Of a stretch of 64,000 nucleotides of DNA, positions 36,736-47,129 are shown in pieces. Positions within the stretch are counted from its first letter, which is position 1. Each line of letters starts with the position of its first letter. Below the pieces are notes generated by a model, which was given only the letters and a program-made list of their open reading frames with translations, was not told where the DNA came from and ran no database searches. Source of the stretch: Alteribacillus persepolensis (GTDB lineage Bacteria; Bacillota; Bacilli; Bacillales; Marinococcaceae). The translations under genes were made by a program, and so were the position numbers. Location of the stretch: the NCBI RefSeq assembly GCF_900099605.1, contig NZ_FNDK01000001.1, forward strand, positions 1-64,000, written 5' to 3'.

Positions 36736-37012
36736 AGTAGCACACTCCTTTGCGAAAATGTCATAAGTTAGTTTACTATTCCCGTCATGCAAGTGACAAA
36801 ACATGACAATATCCCGTATAACTAGGCAAGTATATCATAAGAAAACAAGGGGAAAAATATACGAGCATATTATTTTACTTACTTGCTGTTATTCGTTATT
36901 CTTGAAGATGAGAAATGACGTTCTTGTATTCTCAATGTACAAAATAAAAAAGTGGTTTTTAATTTGTACATACGGGTAACGCTATATGTGTTCATGAAAA
37001 TATGAGTTTTAT
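36736..37012. other. Divergent intergenic region, AT-rich
   Basis: Separates ykuT from ykuU. Nothing beyond AT-rich promoter-like sequence is apparent before the box at 37013. Confidence 0.4.
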
Positions 37013-37064
37013 TTAAATTAATTATCATTTAATATTGACTTTAATTTAAGGCTCATATTATAAT
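37013..37064 (+). promoter_or_regulatory. ykuU promoter with PerR/Fur-like box
   Basis: TTGACT (37035-37040), 18 bases, TATAAT (37059-37064) is a good SigA promoter. TTAAATT-A-ATTATCA (37013-37027) matches 11 of 14 positions of both the PerR (TTATAATnATTATAA) and Fur (TGATAATnATTATCA) 7-1-7 consensus and lies just upstream of the -35. Confidence 0.5.
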
Positions 37065-37114
37065 GACAATTGGACAGGCTATATTGAACAAATTACTTAA
37101 AGGAGTGGAAGTAA

Positions 37115-37666
37115 ATGAGCGAAAAGCGCATGGTAGCAAAACAAGCCCCACGTTTTGAAATGGATGCAGTAATGCCAAATAAAGAATTCGGTAAGGTAAG
37201 CTTAGAAGACATTATGAAAGAGGATAAGTGGACAGTTCTTTTCTTCTATCCAATGGACTTCACTTTCGTATGCCCAACGGAAATCACTTCTATGAGTGAC
37301 CGTTACGATGAATTTGAAGATTTAGATGCAGAAGTTATCGGTGTTTCCACTGATACAATCCATACTCACAAAGCTTGGATTAATACTGATCGTGACGAAA
37401 ACGGACTTGGCGATCTTAATTATCCGCTAGCAGCTGACACAAATCATAAAGTTTCTGAAGAATACGGTGTTCTCATTGAAGATGAAGGTGTTGCTCTACG
37501 CGGTCTTTTCATCATCGATCCTGAAGGTGAATTGAAGTATTCTGTTGTAAACCATAACGACATCGGCCGTGACGTAGACGAAACACTTCGTGTACTTCAA
37601 GCGCTTCAAACTGGCGGACTTTGCCCAGCAAACTGGAAGCCAGGCCAAGAAACATTGAACGTTTAA
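37115..37666 (+). CDS. ykuU: 2-Cys peroxiredoxin YkuU
   Basis: A 183-residue AhpC/TSA peroxiredoxin that reduces peroxides through a thiol. The peroxidatic Cys53 is in DFTFVCPTEI and the resolving Cys170 in GGLCPANW, making it a typical 2-Cys dimeric enzyme. AAAGGAGTGG precedes the ATG. The thioredoxin-like gene ykuV follows after a weak terminator and may encode its reducing partner or act in parallel. Confidence 0.94.
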   Translation: MSEKRMVAKQAPRFEMDAVMPNKEFGKVSLEDIMKEDKWTVLFFYPMDFTFVCPTEITSMSDRYDEFEDLDAEVIGVSTDTIHTHKAWINTDRDENGLGDLNYPLAADTNHKVSEEYGVLIEDEGVALRGLFIIDPEGELKYSVVNHNDIGRDVDETLRVLQALQTGGLCPANWKPGQETLNV

Positions 37667-37689
37667 TCTTCGATGGAGAATGTATGAAA

Positions 37690-37725
37690 GAAAGAAGGTC
37701 TAGCAGCAATGTTAGACCTTTTTCT
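37690..37725 (+). terminator. Rho-independent terminator between ykuU and ykuV
   Basis: AAGGTCTA and TAGACCTT with a 10-base loop, then TTTTTC. Confidence 0.8.
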
Positions 37726-37795
37726 TGACTTAAGTTCTCTGCGAATCGAATATAGATGATGCATCACATACGAATAATAAAGGAGGATGATTAGT

Positions 37796-38254
37796 ATGGC
37801 ATTGAAATTACGGTCAGAAATGCCAGAAATTACTGGCGAAACGACTTGGTATAATGGAGAAGTATCAAAAGAAGATCTCATTGGTGAAAAGCCAACGTTA
37901 ATTCACTTTTGGTCCGTAAGCTGCGGTCTCTGCAAAGAGGCTATGCCAAATGTCAATGAATTTCGTGATGAGTACAAAGACGATTTAAACGTTGTTGCTG
38001 TGCATATGCCGCGTTCAGAAAAAGATCTTGATTTAGATCAAATTAAAGAAGTAGCAGACGAGCATGGCATTACCCAGCCGATTTTCGTTGATAACGAGCA
38101 TAAGCTGACAGATGCATTTCAAAATGAATATGTACCGGCTTATTATGTTTTCGATAAAGATGGTACTCTTCGCCACTTCCAGGCTGGCGGCGGCGGAATG
38201 AAAATGCTTACCAAACGTGTGAACCGCGTACTGGGCCGTAATGAAAAGAAATAG
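37796..38254 (+). CDS. ykuV: Thioredoxin-like thiol-disulfide oxidoreductase YkuV
   Basis: A 152-residue thioredoxin-fold protein matching B. subtilis YkuV: PTLIHFWSVSCGLCKEAMP with active cysteines 43 and 46, HMPRSEKDLD, and NEYVPAYYVFDKDGTLRHFQ with the cis-Pro loop. The active site here is CGLC. There is no signal peptide, so it acts in the cytosol. ATG 37796 follows AAGGAGGATG; an in-frame earlier ATG overlaps that site. Confidence 0.92.
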   Translation: MALKLRSEMPEITGETTWYNGEVSKEDLIGEKPTLIHFWSVSCGLCKEAMPNVNEFRDEYKDDLNVVAVHMPRSEKDLDLDQIKEVADEHGITQPIFVDNEHKLTDAFQNEYVPAYYVFDKDGTLRHFQAGGGGMKMLTKRVNRVLGRNEKK

Positions 38255-38268
38255 AATTATTTCATGGT

Positions 38269-38302
38269 AAAGCTGCAGGGGAAGAAACCTGCAGCTTTTT
38301 TG
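38269..38302 (+). terminator. Rho-independent terminator
   Basis: AAGCTGCAGG and CCTGCAGCTT pair with an 8-base loop, followed by TTTT. Confidence 0.88.
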
Positions 38303-38586
38303 CGTGAACGAGAAAGCGCAGATTATAGTCTGAGTGCAGGGATGCTGCTATCTGCATAGGATGATTGGTATCAGCTCATTTTTTCTTATGAGGAAAAAGG
38401 AACGGCCTTCTAGGTGTTGTGGCGGTGTGCTCTTTTGCTGCTTCATTTCTGGCAGGTCAATCAAAGTATCACTTGTTCATACATAAACCGTCATCGACGA
38501 GAGAGATTATTTTTGCAATAAAAGGTCCCTTTCAGGTAAAATATGTTCAGATTAAAGGCATTATAGAGACGACGGAGGAGAAATTC
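38303..38586. other. Intergenic region before ktrC
   Basis: No gene with a ribosome site. I looked for a ydaO (cyclic di-AMP) riboswitch, as found before some potassium genes, and did not find its conserved segments. Confidence 0.35.
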
Positions 38587-39252
38587 ATGAAAAAGCAATT
38601 TGCTGTCATTGGTTTGGGGCGCTTTGGTGGAAGTATTTGTAAATCGCTCGTTTCGGAAGGAATGGATGTTTTAGCGATTGATCAGGATGAAGATAAAGTG
38701 AATGAATTTGCACCGATTGTAACAGAAGCCGTTATTGCCGACAGCACAGATGAAAAAGCGTTACGAAGTCTTGGCGTACGCAACTTTGACCACGTTATCG
38801 TTGCGATTGGTGACAATATTTTAGCGAGCATTTTAACGACGCTTATTTTAGAAGAAATGAACGTGAAGCATATTACAGTCAAGGCACAAAATGATTATCA
38901 TGAAAAGGTGTTATCGCGTCTTGGTGCAGATGAAATTGTTCATCCAGAGCGTGATATTGGAATACGAATTGCTCATAACGTTGTGTCCAAAAATGTGTTA
39001 GACTACCTCGAGCTTTCTGAGGAGTATAGTATTGTGGAGCTTGCCGCGGGACATACCATTAATGGTGAAACCATCGTGGATTTAGACTTACGGGCGAGAT
39101 ACGGATGTAATATTTTGGCTATAAAAAGAGGAGAAGATATACACGTTTCCCCGCGTCCGACTGAAATCATAAAAGACGGGGATGTATTAATTGTTATTGG
39201 AGCGGATGATGATATTAATCGATTAGAAAATCACTGGATTGATGCAACATAA
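38587..39252 (+). CDS. ktrC: Ktr potassium uptake system gating subunit KtrC
   Basis: A 221-residue RCK protein, the same length as B. subtilis KtrC. The N-terminal Rossmann domain has GLGRFGG (about residues 9-15) for nucleotide binding and ADSTDEKALRSLGVRNFDHVI; the C-terminal RCK_C domain starts about 135. It forms a ring that gates a KtrB/KtrD membrane channel; no channel gene is adjacent. ATG 38587 follows ACGGAGGAG. Cyclic di-AMP commonly inhibits this family. Confidence 0.94.
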   Translation: MKKQFAVIGLGRFGGSICKSLVSEGMDVLAIDQDEDKVNEFAPIVTEAVIADSTDEKALRSLGVRNFDHVIVAIGDNILASILTTLILEEMNVKHITVKAQNDYHEKVLSRLGADEIVHPERDIGIRIAHNVVSKNVLDYLELSEEYSIVELAAGHTINGETIVDLDLRARYGCNILAIKRGEDIHVSPRPTEIIKDGDVLIVIGADDDINRLENHWIDAT

Positions 39253-39298
39253 TAAATGCTGGGAACAACGAGACACAGCAGGCAGCGTTTGATTCTAT

Positions 39299-39337
39299 AA
39301 AAAACCGATTGGGAACAAAGTCCCAACCGGTTTTTTT
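39299..39337. terminator. Bidirectional rho-independent terminator
   Basis: AACCGATTGGGA and TCCCAACCGGTT with one mismatch, flanked by A- and T-runs, between ktrC and the convergent rnjA. Confidence 0.9.
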
Positions 39338-41003
39338 ATACTTCCATAATAATAGGAAGTATCATTGGTTTGCGTTTTGTTTTTTCGTATAAATAAGGCG
39401 AGAGCTGGTCAATAATCTCATTTTTAATTTCAGACCACTGGCTCGTTTTTCGTTTCATGACTTGATCAAGATGTTTCGTCAGTCTAGCTTGTGCATCGTT
39501 AATTAAGTCACTTGACTCTCTCATGTACACGAACCCGCGTGAGATAATATCTGGTCCGGCTGATACTTTGAAGTTTTTCATATCAATGCTGACGACAACA
39601 ACAACCAGCCCTTCTTCAGATAGAATACGGCGGTCACGGAGTACAATATTGCCGATATCACCAATACCATTTCCGTCAACATACACAGAGCCAGACGGGA
39701 TTTTGCCGACAACCGATGCACTTTTTCTTGTTAATGCTAAAACTTCGCCATTCTCCATAATGAAAGAGTTCTCAAGCGGGATACCGCAATCTTTACCAAG
39801 AACGGTATGCATCTTCAGCATGCGGTATTCACCATGTATCGGCATAAAATATTTCGGATTCATCAAGCGAAGCATCAACTTTTGTTCTTCTTGCCCGCCG
39901 TGTCCGGATGTATGAATGTTGTTTAACGAACCATGAATCACTTTCGCGCCTGCACGGAAAAGCTGGTTAATAATTTTGTTTACAGACAGTGTATTTCCAG
40001 GTATCGGTGAACTGGAGAATACAACAGTATCACCAGGAATGATTTGAATCTGGCGATGTGTGCCGTGGGCAATTCTAGACAGAGCAGCCATTGGTTCGCC
40101 CTGGCTTCCGGTACATAGAATGGCTGCCTGGTCATCAGGGATACGATTTAATTGGGATGGTTCCACAAATGTCCCTTTTGGGGCTTTAATATATCCCAAT
40201 TCTTGTCCAATAGTAATGGCAGACTCCATGCTGCGCCCAAATACAGCGATTTTTCTTCCATCACGCACAGCAGCTTCTACTGCCTGCTGCAGTCGATAAA
40301 TATTGGAAGCAAACGTAGCAAAAATCAATCGTCCTTTTGCCTGGCGGATAATGTGATCAATACTTTTGCCTACTTTTCGTTCTGACATAGTAAAGCCAGG
40401 GACTTCACTATTTGTACTGTCTGATAAAAGACAAAGAACCCCTTGCTCACCAATTTCAGCCATTTTAGCTAGGTTTGCAGGTTCTCCAACAGGAGTGAAA
40501 TCAAACTTGAAATCGCCTGTGTGGACAATATTTCCTTCTGGTGTATTGACAACAACGCCAAGAGAATCAGGAATACTGTGGGTAGTACGAAAGAACGATA
40601 CTTTTGTTTTTTTAAAGCGAATTTCTTGATCTTCTCTTACAACGTTTAATTTTGCACGGCGCAGCAGTCCATGTTCTTCTAATTTCCCCTTTAACAGGCC
40701 AATGGCGAGTTTGCCTCCATAAATAGGAACATTTAGCTCTCTTAATAAATAAGGAATACCGCCAATATGGTCTTCATGGCCATGTGTGACAAACAAGCCT
40801 TTTACTTTGTCTTTGTTACGAACAAGGTACGTATAATCAGGAATAACATAGTCAATTCCGAGTAATTCGTCTTCAGGAAACATAATTCCGGCATCTATGA
40901 GTATAATCTCATCTTGATATTGTATGGCGTACGTATTTTTACCGATTTCGCCTAAACCTCCAAGGGCGAAAACCGCAACTTGATTTTTTTTGATTTGTTT
41001 CAT
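39336..41003 (-). CDS. rnjA: Ribonuclease J1
   Basis: A 555-residue metallo-beta-lactamase/beta-CASP nuclease with 5'-3' exo- and endonuclease activity, central to mRNA decay and rRNA maturation. The zinc motif HGHEDH spans residues 74-79; [55 protein letters not shown] give the beta-CASP motifs. It starts three bases after rpoY ends. The small RNA product SR1P, encoded at 54.5 kb, is known in B. subtilis to enhance the GapA-RNase J1 interaction. Confidence 0.97.
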   Translation of the reverse strand: MKQIKKNQVAVFALGGLGEIGKNTYAIQYQDEIILIDAGIMFPEDELLGIDYVIPDYTYLVRNKDKVKGLFVTHGHEDHIGGIPYLLRELNVPIYGGKLAIGLLKGKLEEHGLLRRAKLNVVREDQEIRFKKTKVSFFRTTHSIPDSLGVVVNTPEGNIVHTGDFKFDFTPVGEPANLAKMAEIGEQGVLCLLSDSTNSEVPGFTMSERKVGKSIDHIIRQAKGRLIFATFASNIYRLQQAVEAAVRDGRKIAVFGRSMESAITIGQELGYIKAPKGTFVEPSQLNRIPDDQAAILCTGSQGEPMAALSRIAHGTHRQIQIIPGDTVVFSSSPIPGNTLSVNKIINQLFRAGAKVIHGSLNNIHTSGHGGQEEQKLMLRLMNPKYFMPIHGEYRMLKMHTVLGKDCGIPLENSFIMENGEVLALTRKSASVVGKIPSGSVYVDGNGIGDIGNIVLRDRRILSEEGLVVVVVSIDMKNFKVSAGPDIISRGFVYMRESSDLINDAQARLTKHLDQVMKRKTSQWSEIKNEIIDQLSPYLYEKTKRKPMILPIIMEV

Positions 41004-41006
41004 TTC

Positions 41007-41216
41007 TTATAAATTCTCCACTTTAAAATCTTCGCGTTGTTGTTCAAATTGCAGGAGGCTTTCTGAAACCGGTTGTACATATTCGATATTGAAATTTTTA
41101 TCCGCCAATTTACGCCGTACTTCACGTTCCGTTTCTGCTTCAATAAACATAGCATCTGTATTTTCTCTAACTGGGACTTCTTGAAAGTTTTTCTGGTAAA
41201 AAACTTTGTAGATCAT
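41007..41216 (-). CDS. rpoY: RNA polymerase epsilon subunit
   Basis: A 69-residue protein (YkzG): MIYKVFYQKNFQEVPVREN, then TEREVRRKLADKNFNIEYVQPV. This small subunit binds RNA polymerase in Firmicutes. It is translationally linked to rnjA (three-base gap), the conserved Bacillus order. GAGGAGAGATAATGAA precedes the ATG. Confidence 0.95.
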   Translation of the reverse strand: MIYKVFYQKNFQEVPVRENTDAMFIEAETEREVRRKLADKNFNIEYVQPVSESLLQFEQQREDFKVENL

Positions 41217-41718
41217 TTCATTATCTCTCCTCTTTCTATTTTTCTATATTCTTCTATATACATAAAGAAACATCACCTGCTTTTTTGCGATGTCAACAGG
41301 TGCAGTTACTTGTATAAGCGTTCACGATATAAATGTTCTATCACCTATTATAAATCAAGCATACGATATTTGCATCTTTGCCACAAACAAGTGAAAAAAG
41401 AAGAATTTGCTAACCCGATAAGACTCAGTTAACAAATTGTAATGGATTTGCCCTGTTTTTTCAATAGCATCATTTGTTTAAGCCGGTAAATGCCGGTGTC
41501 TAGGCAAAAGCTCCCGACATCGCTTTAACAATTTCTTTCGCCACCTCTTCCACATTGTATAACTCCTTTCCGATCGTTTTTTCTTATTTTGCCTAATTGC
41601 TGCTCATTCTCATCACTGAAATATTTGGAAAAAAATGAAGCGAAACCTCTGATGCATGTGTGTTAAAATGGAGGCGGTTTGTCAGCTAGATAGAAATAAT
41701 GGATAGGGTGAGGAGAGA
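41217..41718. other. Divergent intergenic region with a possible minus-strand micro-ORF
   Basis: Between rpoY and ykrA. On the minus strand AAAGGAG (complement of 41563-41569) precedes two overlapping tiny frames: ATG 41555 to 41478 (25 codons, 10 Lys/Arg) and GTG 41553 to 41500 (17 codons). The rest holds AT-rich promoter sequence. Confidence 0.3.
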
Positions 41719-42495
41719 ATGAAAAAGCCATCAATTGTATTTTTTGATATTGACGGTACATTGTACACACGGGATATGACACTGCCTGCTTCAACAAAAG
41801 CAGCGATTCAAATGCTGCAAGACAATGGCACATATGTTGCCATTGCAACTGGTCGTGCTCCCTTTATGTTTGAGCCGCTGCGCCGCGAATTAAACATCAC
41901 TACGTTTGTAAGCTTTAACGGTTCATATGTCGTGGCTGACGGAGAAGTCATTGAAAAGCATCCACTTGAAACAGAAAAAATAGAAACACTTCAGTTGGCT
42001 GCCGGGGTAAATAACCATCCAATGGTTTTTTTAGACCATGAACAGGCTGTAGCAAATACAGCAAATCATGCGCACGTTGCTGAAAGCCTTGGCGATTTAA
42101 AAATGCCGTACCCACCTGTGAATGGCAGCTTCTATAAGCAAAAAGATATATATCAAGCTTTGTTATTCTGTGGACAAGAAGAAGAGGATGAGTACAAACG
42201 TACACATTATGTTTTTGATTATGTGAGATGGCACAGACGAGCATTAGATGTTCTTCCTAAAGGAGGATCCAAAGCGGAAGGTCTGCGTGCAGTTACCCAT
42301 CACTTAGGATATACGATGGAAGATGCTGCTGCTTTTGGCGATGCATTAAACGACCGGGAAATGTTAGCAGAAGCAGGAATTGGTATTGCAATGGGCAATG
42401 CGCTTGATGAAGTGAAAGAAACGGCTGATATCGTCACCGCACCGGTAAATGAAGACGGTATCGAAAAGGGATTAGAGCGGATTGGTTTACTGTAA
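41719..42495 (+). CDS. ykrA: Cof-type HAD hydrolase YkrA
   Basis: A 258-residue HAD-superfamily phosphatase. Motif I FFDIDGTLY contains the nucleophile Asp10 and acid Asp12; motif II is IATGR; Lys in GGSKAEGL and motif IV FGDALNDREML complete the site. The type IIB (Cof) cap lies in the middle. Sugar phosphates or cofactor phosphates are usual substrates; the exact one is unknown. Position before defB and ykyA matches B. subtilis ykrA. Preceded by GGTGAGGAGAGA. Confidence 0.9.
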   Translation: MKKPSIVFFDIDGTLYTRDMTLPASTKAAIQMLQDNGTYVAIATGRAPFMFEPLRRELNITTFVSFNGSYVVADGEVIEKHPLETEKIETLQLAAGVNNHPMVFLDHEQAVANTANHAHVAESLGDLKMPYPPVNGSFYKQKDIYQALLFCGQEEEDEYKRTHYVFDYVRWHRRALDVLPKGGSKAEGLRAVTHHLGYTMEDAAAFGDALNDREMLAEAGIGIAMGNALDEVKETADIVTAPVNEDGIEKGLERIGLL

Positions 42496-42505
42496 ATGAA
42501 ACGAT

Positions 42506-42540
42506 AACAAGCGAGCCGCACCAACGACTCGCTTGTTTTA
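42506..42540. terminator. Rho-independent terminator
   Basis: AACAAGCGAG and CTCGCTTGTT with a 12-base loop, followed by TTT on the plus strand, overlapping the stop codon of the convergent defB. Confidence 0.85.
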
Positions 42541-43083
42541 CAATGTAGGGAGTTCTTTTTTATAAGGATCTTCGTATCCTTCAATTCGGTCATAAAACAT
42601 AATACCATTTAAATGGTCTAGCTCATGCTGAAAAACAATCGCTGGGAGGCCGCGCAGCCGAAGGCGTACGCTTTCGTTTTCTAACGTCTCTGCTTCAATA
42701 GTAATTCGCTTATACCGCGGGACAATCCCCGGTACTTCCCGATCAACAGACAAACAGCCTTCCCCGCCTTCTAAATGGGTGGTTTCTACAGAATGCCTGA
42801 CAATTTTCGGGTTGAAAAAACCGTAACTGTATAAGTCGTCTTTTTCATCTGTAAGATGCATAGCAAACATACGTTTTGTAATGCCAAGTTGTGGAGCTGC
42901 TAGACCAACCCCGGAGCGCAGCTTATATTTTTCGGCCAGCTCTGGATCTTGGCTGTTTTGCAGAAACTCCAGCATTTTTTCTAATGTTTCCTTATCTTCC
43001 TGACTTGGGGGCATTTGGACTTCTTCAGCGGTTTGTCGCAGTGCGGGATGCCCCTCACGGACTATATCCTTCATCGTAATCAT
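42538..43083 (-). CDS. defB: Peptide deformylase
   Basis: A 181-residue metal-dependent enzyme that removes the formyl group from nascent proteins. The three signatures are [19 protein letters not shown] (metal Cys) and QHELDHLNG (two metal His, catalytic Glu). ATG 43083 is used with GGAGGG ten bases before it; an upstream ATG at 43104 would overlap that site. In B. subtilis the orthologue YkrB/DefB sits between ykrA and ykyA as here. Confidence 0.95.
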   Translation of the reverse strand: MITMKDIVREGHPALRQTAEEVQMPPSQEDKETLEKMLEFLQNSQDPELAEKYKLRSGVGLAAPQLGITKRMFAMHLTDEKDDLYSYGFFNPKIVRHSVETTHLEGGEGCLSVDREVPGIVPRYKRITIEAETLENESVRLRLRGLPAIVFQHELDHLNGIMFYDRIEGYEDPYKKELPTL

Positions 43084-43179
43084 GTGTTTGTATCCCTCCG
43101 GCATGTTGCAACGATAATAGAAAGTGAAATGATTTCATTTTCGTGAAATAAGTATATCAAAAATAAGGTGCATGCAAAA

Positions 43180-43213
43180 GAAAAAGAAAGGCCCGTCTAA
43201 AAAGGACCTTTCA
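43180..43213 (-). terminator. Minus-strand terminator
   Basis: Read on the minus strand: GAAAGGTCC, loop, GGGCCTTTC, then TTTTTC. Serves the YjcZ-family gene. Confidence 0.75.
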
Positions 43214-43227
43214 ACAACTCGTATTGA

Positions 43228-43506
43228 TTAGTCTTTACAGTCGTGTCTGCCGTGACCCCCGTGATGACCACCGTGAGTTAACTTTGATGCTCCGACAATG
43301 ATGAGAAGGATAAACAATACAACGATTAACGCGAACCCTTTGCCGCGTCCGTATCCATATCCATACCCATTATAGCCGTTGTAGCCGCCGACCATGCTGC
43401 CTGGCCCTTGATTTGTATGGGCTCCGCCGACCATTCCAGGTCCTGCGTTCGTTTGTGCACCACCGACCATGCCTGGACCGTAATTGCAATAATGATTTCC
43501 CCACAT
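43228..43506 (-). CDS. YjcZ-family sporulation-associated membrane peptide with Gly-rich repeats
   Basis: A 92-residue protein. The core [17 protein letters not shown] is the YjcZ-family membrane segment. Before it are three tandem 12-residue repeats ([35 protein letters not shown]) and a [10 protein letters not shown] stretch; after it a His/Gly-rich tail [11 protein letters not shown] that could bind metal. YjcZ relatives are made during sporulation in Bacillus. GGAGGGTAAAAGCT precedes the ATG. The repeat extension is unusual for the short family. Confidence 0.8.
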   Translation of the reverse strand: MWGNHYCNYGPGMVGGAQTNAGPGMVGGAHTNQGPGSMVGGYNGYNGYGYGYGRGKGFALIVVLFILLIIVGASKLTHGGHHGGHGRHDCKD

Positions 43507-43750
43507 AGCTTTTACCCTCCTTTAAACGAATGCCTTGATGGGGCATTTCCCTACTACATTATGTCAAAATCATAAAAATGGCTGGGCCATTACCTAGTAA
43601 ATGAGATGTTATGAAAAAAACAAATCCGCATATGATAATACTGTTTCATTTTATGTTGATTATTGATTTCAAGGGACGCTTCCGATATGATTATGGGGAC
43701 AGTCGTGGGAATGAAAGACGTTTGTTGATTGAAAGGGGAGGGGGAATTTT

Positions 43751-44425
43751 ATGGTGTTACATAGAAAAAAGACAGTAACATTTATCGTTTTTTCCGTGTT
43801 ACTGATGTTGGGGGCTTGTGGACAAAGTCCAGAAGAGCAAGTGTACACACATTTAGAAGAAGCGGCTGCACTAGAAGAAACGTTTGAGAAACAACAAGAA
43901 CCTTTAATGGAATTAGAAGAAAAAGAACATCAATTATATGAAGAAATGCTCTCTTTGACGACGGAGGAAATGGACCAAATTGAAGAGCTGGCCGATGAAG
44001 CCATTGGTTATGCAAACGAACGAAAAGAGTTGTTAGAAAAGGAAAAAGAGAGTATTGAAAAAGCATTTGAAGAGTATAAGCAAGGGGAAGAATTACTGGA
44101 AAACATTGAAGGAGCAGACACGGAAAAAGAAGCCGTCCAAAATGCAATGAACAATCGGTATGAAGCATATCAAGAACTATACGAAAGCTATCAAGACGCT
44201 ATAATGAAAGATATTGAGCTGTATGAAGCTTTTACAGATGATGAATTAGAAATGGAAGAACTGCAAACGCATATCGATGAGGTGAACCAAGCATATCAAG
44301 ATGTCATAGAAAAAAGAAATACCTTTAATGAATACACAGATAACTACAATGAAGCAAAGGAAAGTCTGTACAAAGCCGCTGGATTAGATATTGAATCCGG
44401 TGAAATGACCGAAGAAACAGAATAG
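43751..44425 (+). CDS. ykyA: YkyA-like cell-surface lipoprotein
   Basis: A 224-residue lipoprotein with a signal peptide ending LGAC (Cys23), followed by a nearly continuous Glu/Lys-rich helical coiled coil. It is the counterpart of B. subtilis YkyA in fold and position, between defB and pdhA; the family (DUF with putative cell-wall-binding label) has no proven function. AAAGGGGAGGGGG precedes the ATG. Confidence 0.85.
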   Translation: MVLHRKKTVTFIVFSVLLMLGACGQSPEEQVYTHLEEAAALEETFEKQQEPLMELEEKEHQLYEEMLSLTTEEMDQIEELADEAIGYANERKELLEKEKESIEKAFEEYKQGEELLENIEGADTEKEAVQNAMNNRYEAYQELYESYQDAIMKDIELYEAFTDDELEMEELQTHIDEVNQAYQDVIEKRNTFNEYTDNYNEAKESLYKAAGLDIESGEMTEETE

Positions 44426-44439
44426 TTTTATATAAAAGG

Positions 44440-44480
44440 AACTGTCAGGCAGCGATCAATTCGTTCTTGGCAGTTTTTTC
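44440..44480 (+). terminator. Rho-independent terminator
   Basis: AACTGTCAGG and CTTGGCAGTT imperfect stem followed by TTTTTTC. Confidence 0.75.
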
Positions 44481-46063
<1,583 letters not shown>

Positions 46064-46066
46064 GCT

Positions 46067-47044
46067 ATGGCGCAAATGACAATGATTCAAGCAATAACCG
46101 ATGCAATGCGTACGGAGCTGAAAAACGACGAGAATGTTCTTGTTTTCGGTGAAGACGTAGGTCAAAATGGCGGGGTTTTCCGTGCGACAGACGGTTTACA
46201 AAAAGAATTTGGGGAAGAAAGAGTATTTGACACACCACTTGCTGAATCTGGTATCAGCGGTTTAGCAATTGGGCTTGGGTTAACAGGGTTTCGCCCTGTC
46301 ATGGAAATTCAATTCTTTGGTTTTGTGTTTGAAACAATGGATGGCATTGCTGGCCAAATGGCGCGTATGCGTTATCGTTCCGGCGGCCACTATCATTCAC
46401 CTATTACTGTTCGCTCTCCTTTTGGCGGCGGCGTAAAAACACCAGAGCTGCATGCGGACAATTTAGAAGGCCTGATGGCACAGGCTCCAGGGCTGAAAGT
46501 GGTTATCCCTTCTACACCGTATGATGCAAAAGGGCTGCTGTTATCAGCTATCCGCGATAACGACCCTGTTATTTTCTTAGAACACATGAAGTTATATCGT
46601 TCGTTTAGAGAAGAAGTTCCTGAAGAAGAGTATACCATTGAGATCGGTAAAGCTGATGTAAAGCGTGAAGGGAACGATTTGACCATTGTGACATATGGTG
46701 CGATGGTTCACACATCTTTAAGAGCAGCTGATGAGCTTGCAGAAGAAGGTGTTGAAGCAGAAGTTATTGACCTTCGTACAGTAAGCCCACTTGATATGGA
46801 TACTGTTATTGAATCTGTGAAGAAAACAAACCGCGCACTTGTCGTTCAAGAAGCGCAAAAACAAGCAGGTATCGGAGCAAATGTTGTAGCTGAAATTAAT
46901 GATTACGCCATTTTACACTTAGAAGCACCGGTTCTTCGTGTTACAGCTCCAGATACGGTATATCCGTTCGCTGCTGCTGAAGATGTATGGCTCCCTAATG
47001 AAAAAGATGTAGTTGAACGTGCTAAAACAGTTCTCAACTTTTAA
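46067..47044 (+). CDS. pdhB: Pyruvate dehydrogenase E1 beta subunit
   Basis: A 325-residue partner of Pdh[18 protein letters not shown] and [17 protein letters not shown] form the TPP-facing part, followed by [19 protein letters not shown] and a C-terminal transketolase-like domain ([15 protein letters not shown]). Full length, AGGAGTCGAAGTAAGCT before the ATG, translationally coupled to pdhA. Confidence 0.97.
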   Translation: MAQMTMIQAITDAMRTELKNDENVLVFGEDVGQNGGVFRATDGLQKEFGEERVFDTPLAESGISGLAIGLGLTGFRPVMEIQFFGFVFETMDGIAGQMARMRYRSGGHYHSPITVRSPFGGGVKTPELHADNLEGLMAQAPGLKVVIPSTPYDAKGLLLSAIRDNDPVIFLEHMKLYRSFREEVPEEEYTIEIGKADVKREGNDLTIVTYGAMVHTSLRAADELAEEGVEAEVIDLRTVSPLDMDTVIESVKKTNRALVVQEAQKQAGIGANVVAEINDYAILHLEAPVLRVTAPDTVYPFAAAEDVWLPNEKDVVERAKTVLNF

Positions 47045-47055
47045 TGATAATTAGG

Positions 47056-47090
47056 CTGAAAAAGAAACAAATGCAATGTTTCTTTTTCAG
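47056..47090 (+). promoter_or_regulatory. Stable hairpin between pdhB and pdhC
   Basis: CTGAAAAAGAAACA and TGTTTCTTTTTCAG form a perfect 14-bp stem with a 7-base loop, followed by TCTCTTC. It may terminate part of the transcripts, protect the upstream mRNA end, or set the E1 to E2 ratio. Confidence 0.75.
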
Positions 47091-47129
47091 TCTCTTCTAC
47101 GGATAGACATAATAAAGGAGGCAAAATAA

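Noticed and set aside
38303-38586. ydaO cyclic di-AMP riboswitch upstream of ktrC
   Set aside because: Conserved cores of that riboswitch are not visible, and B. subtilis ktrC is not known to carry it.
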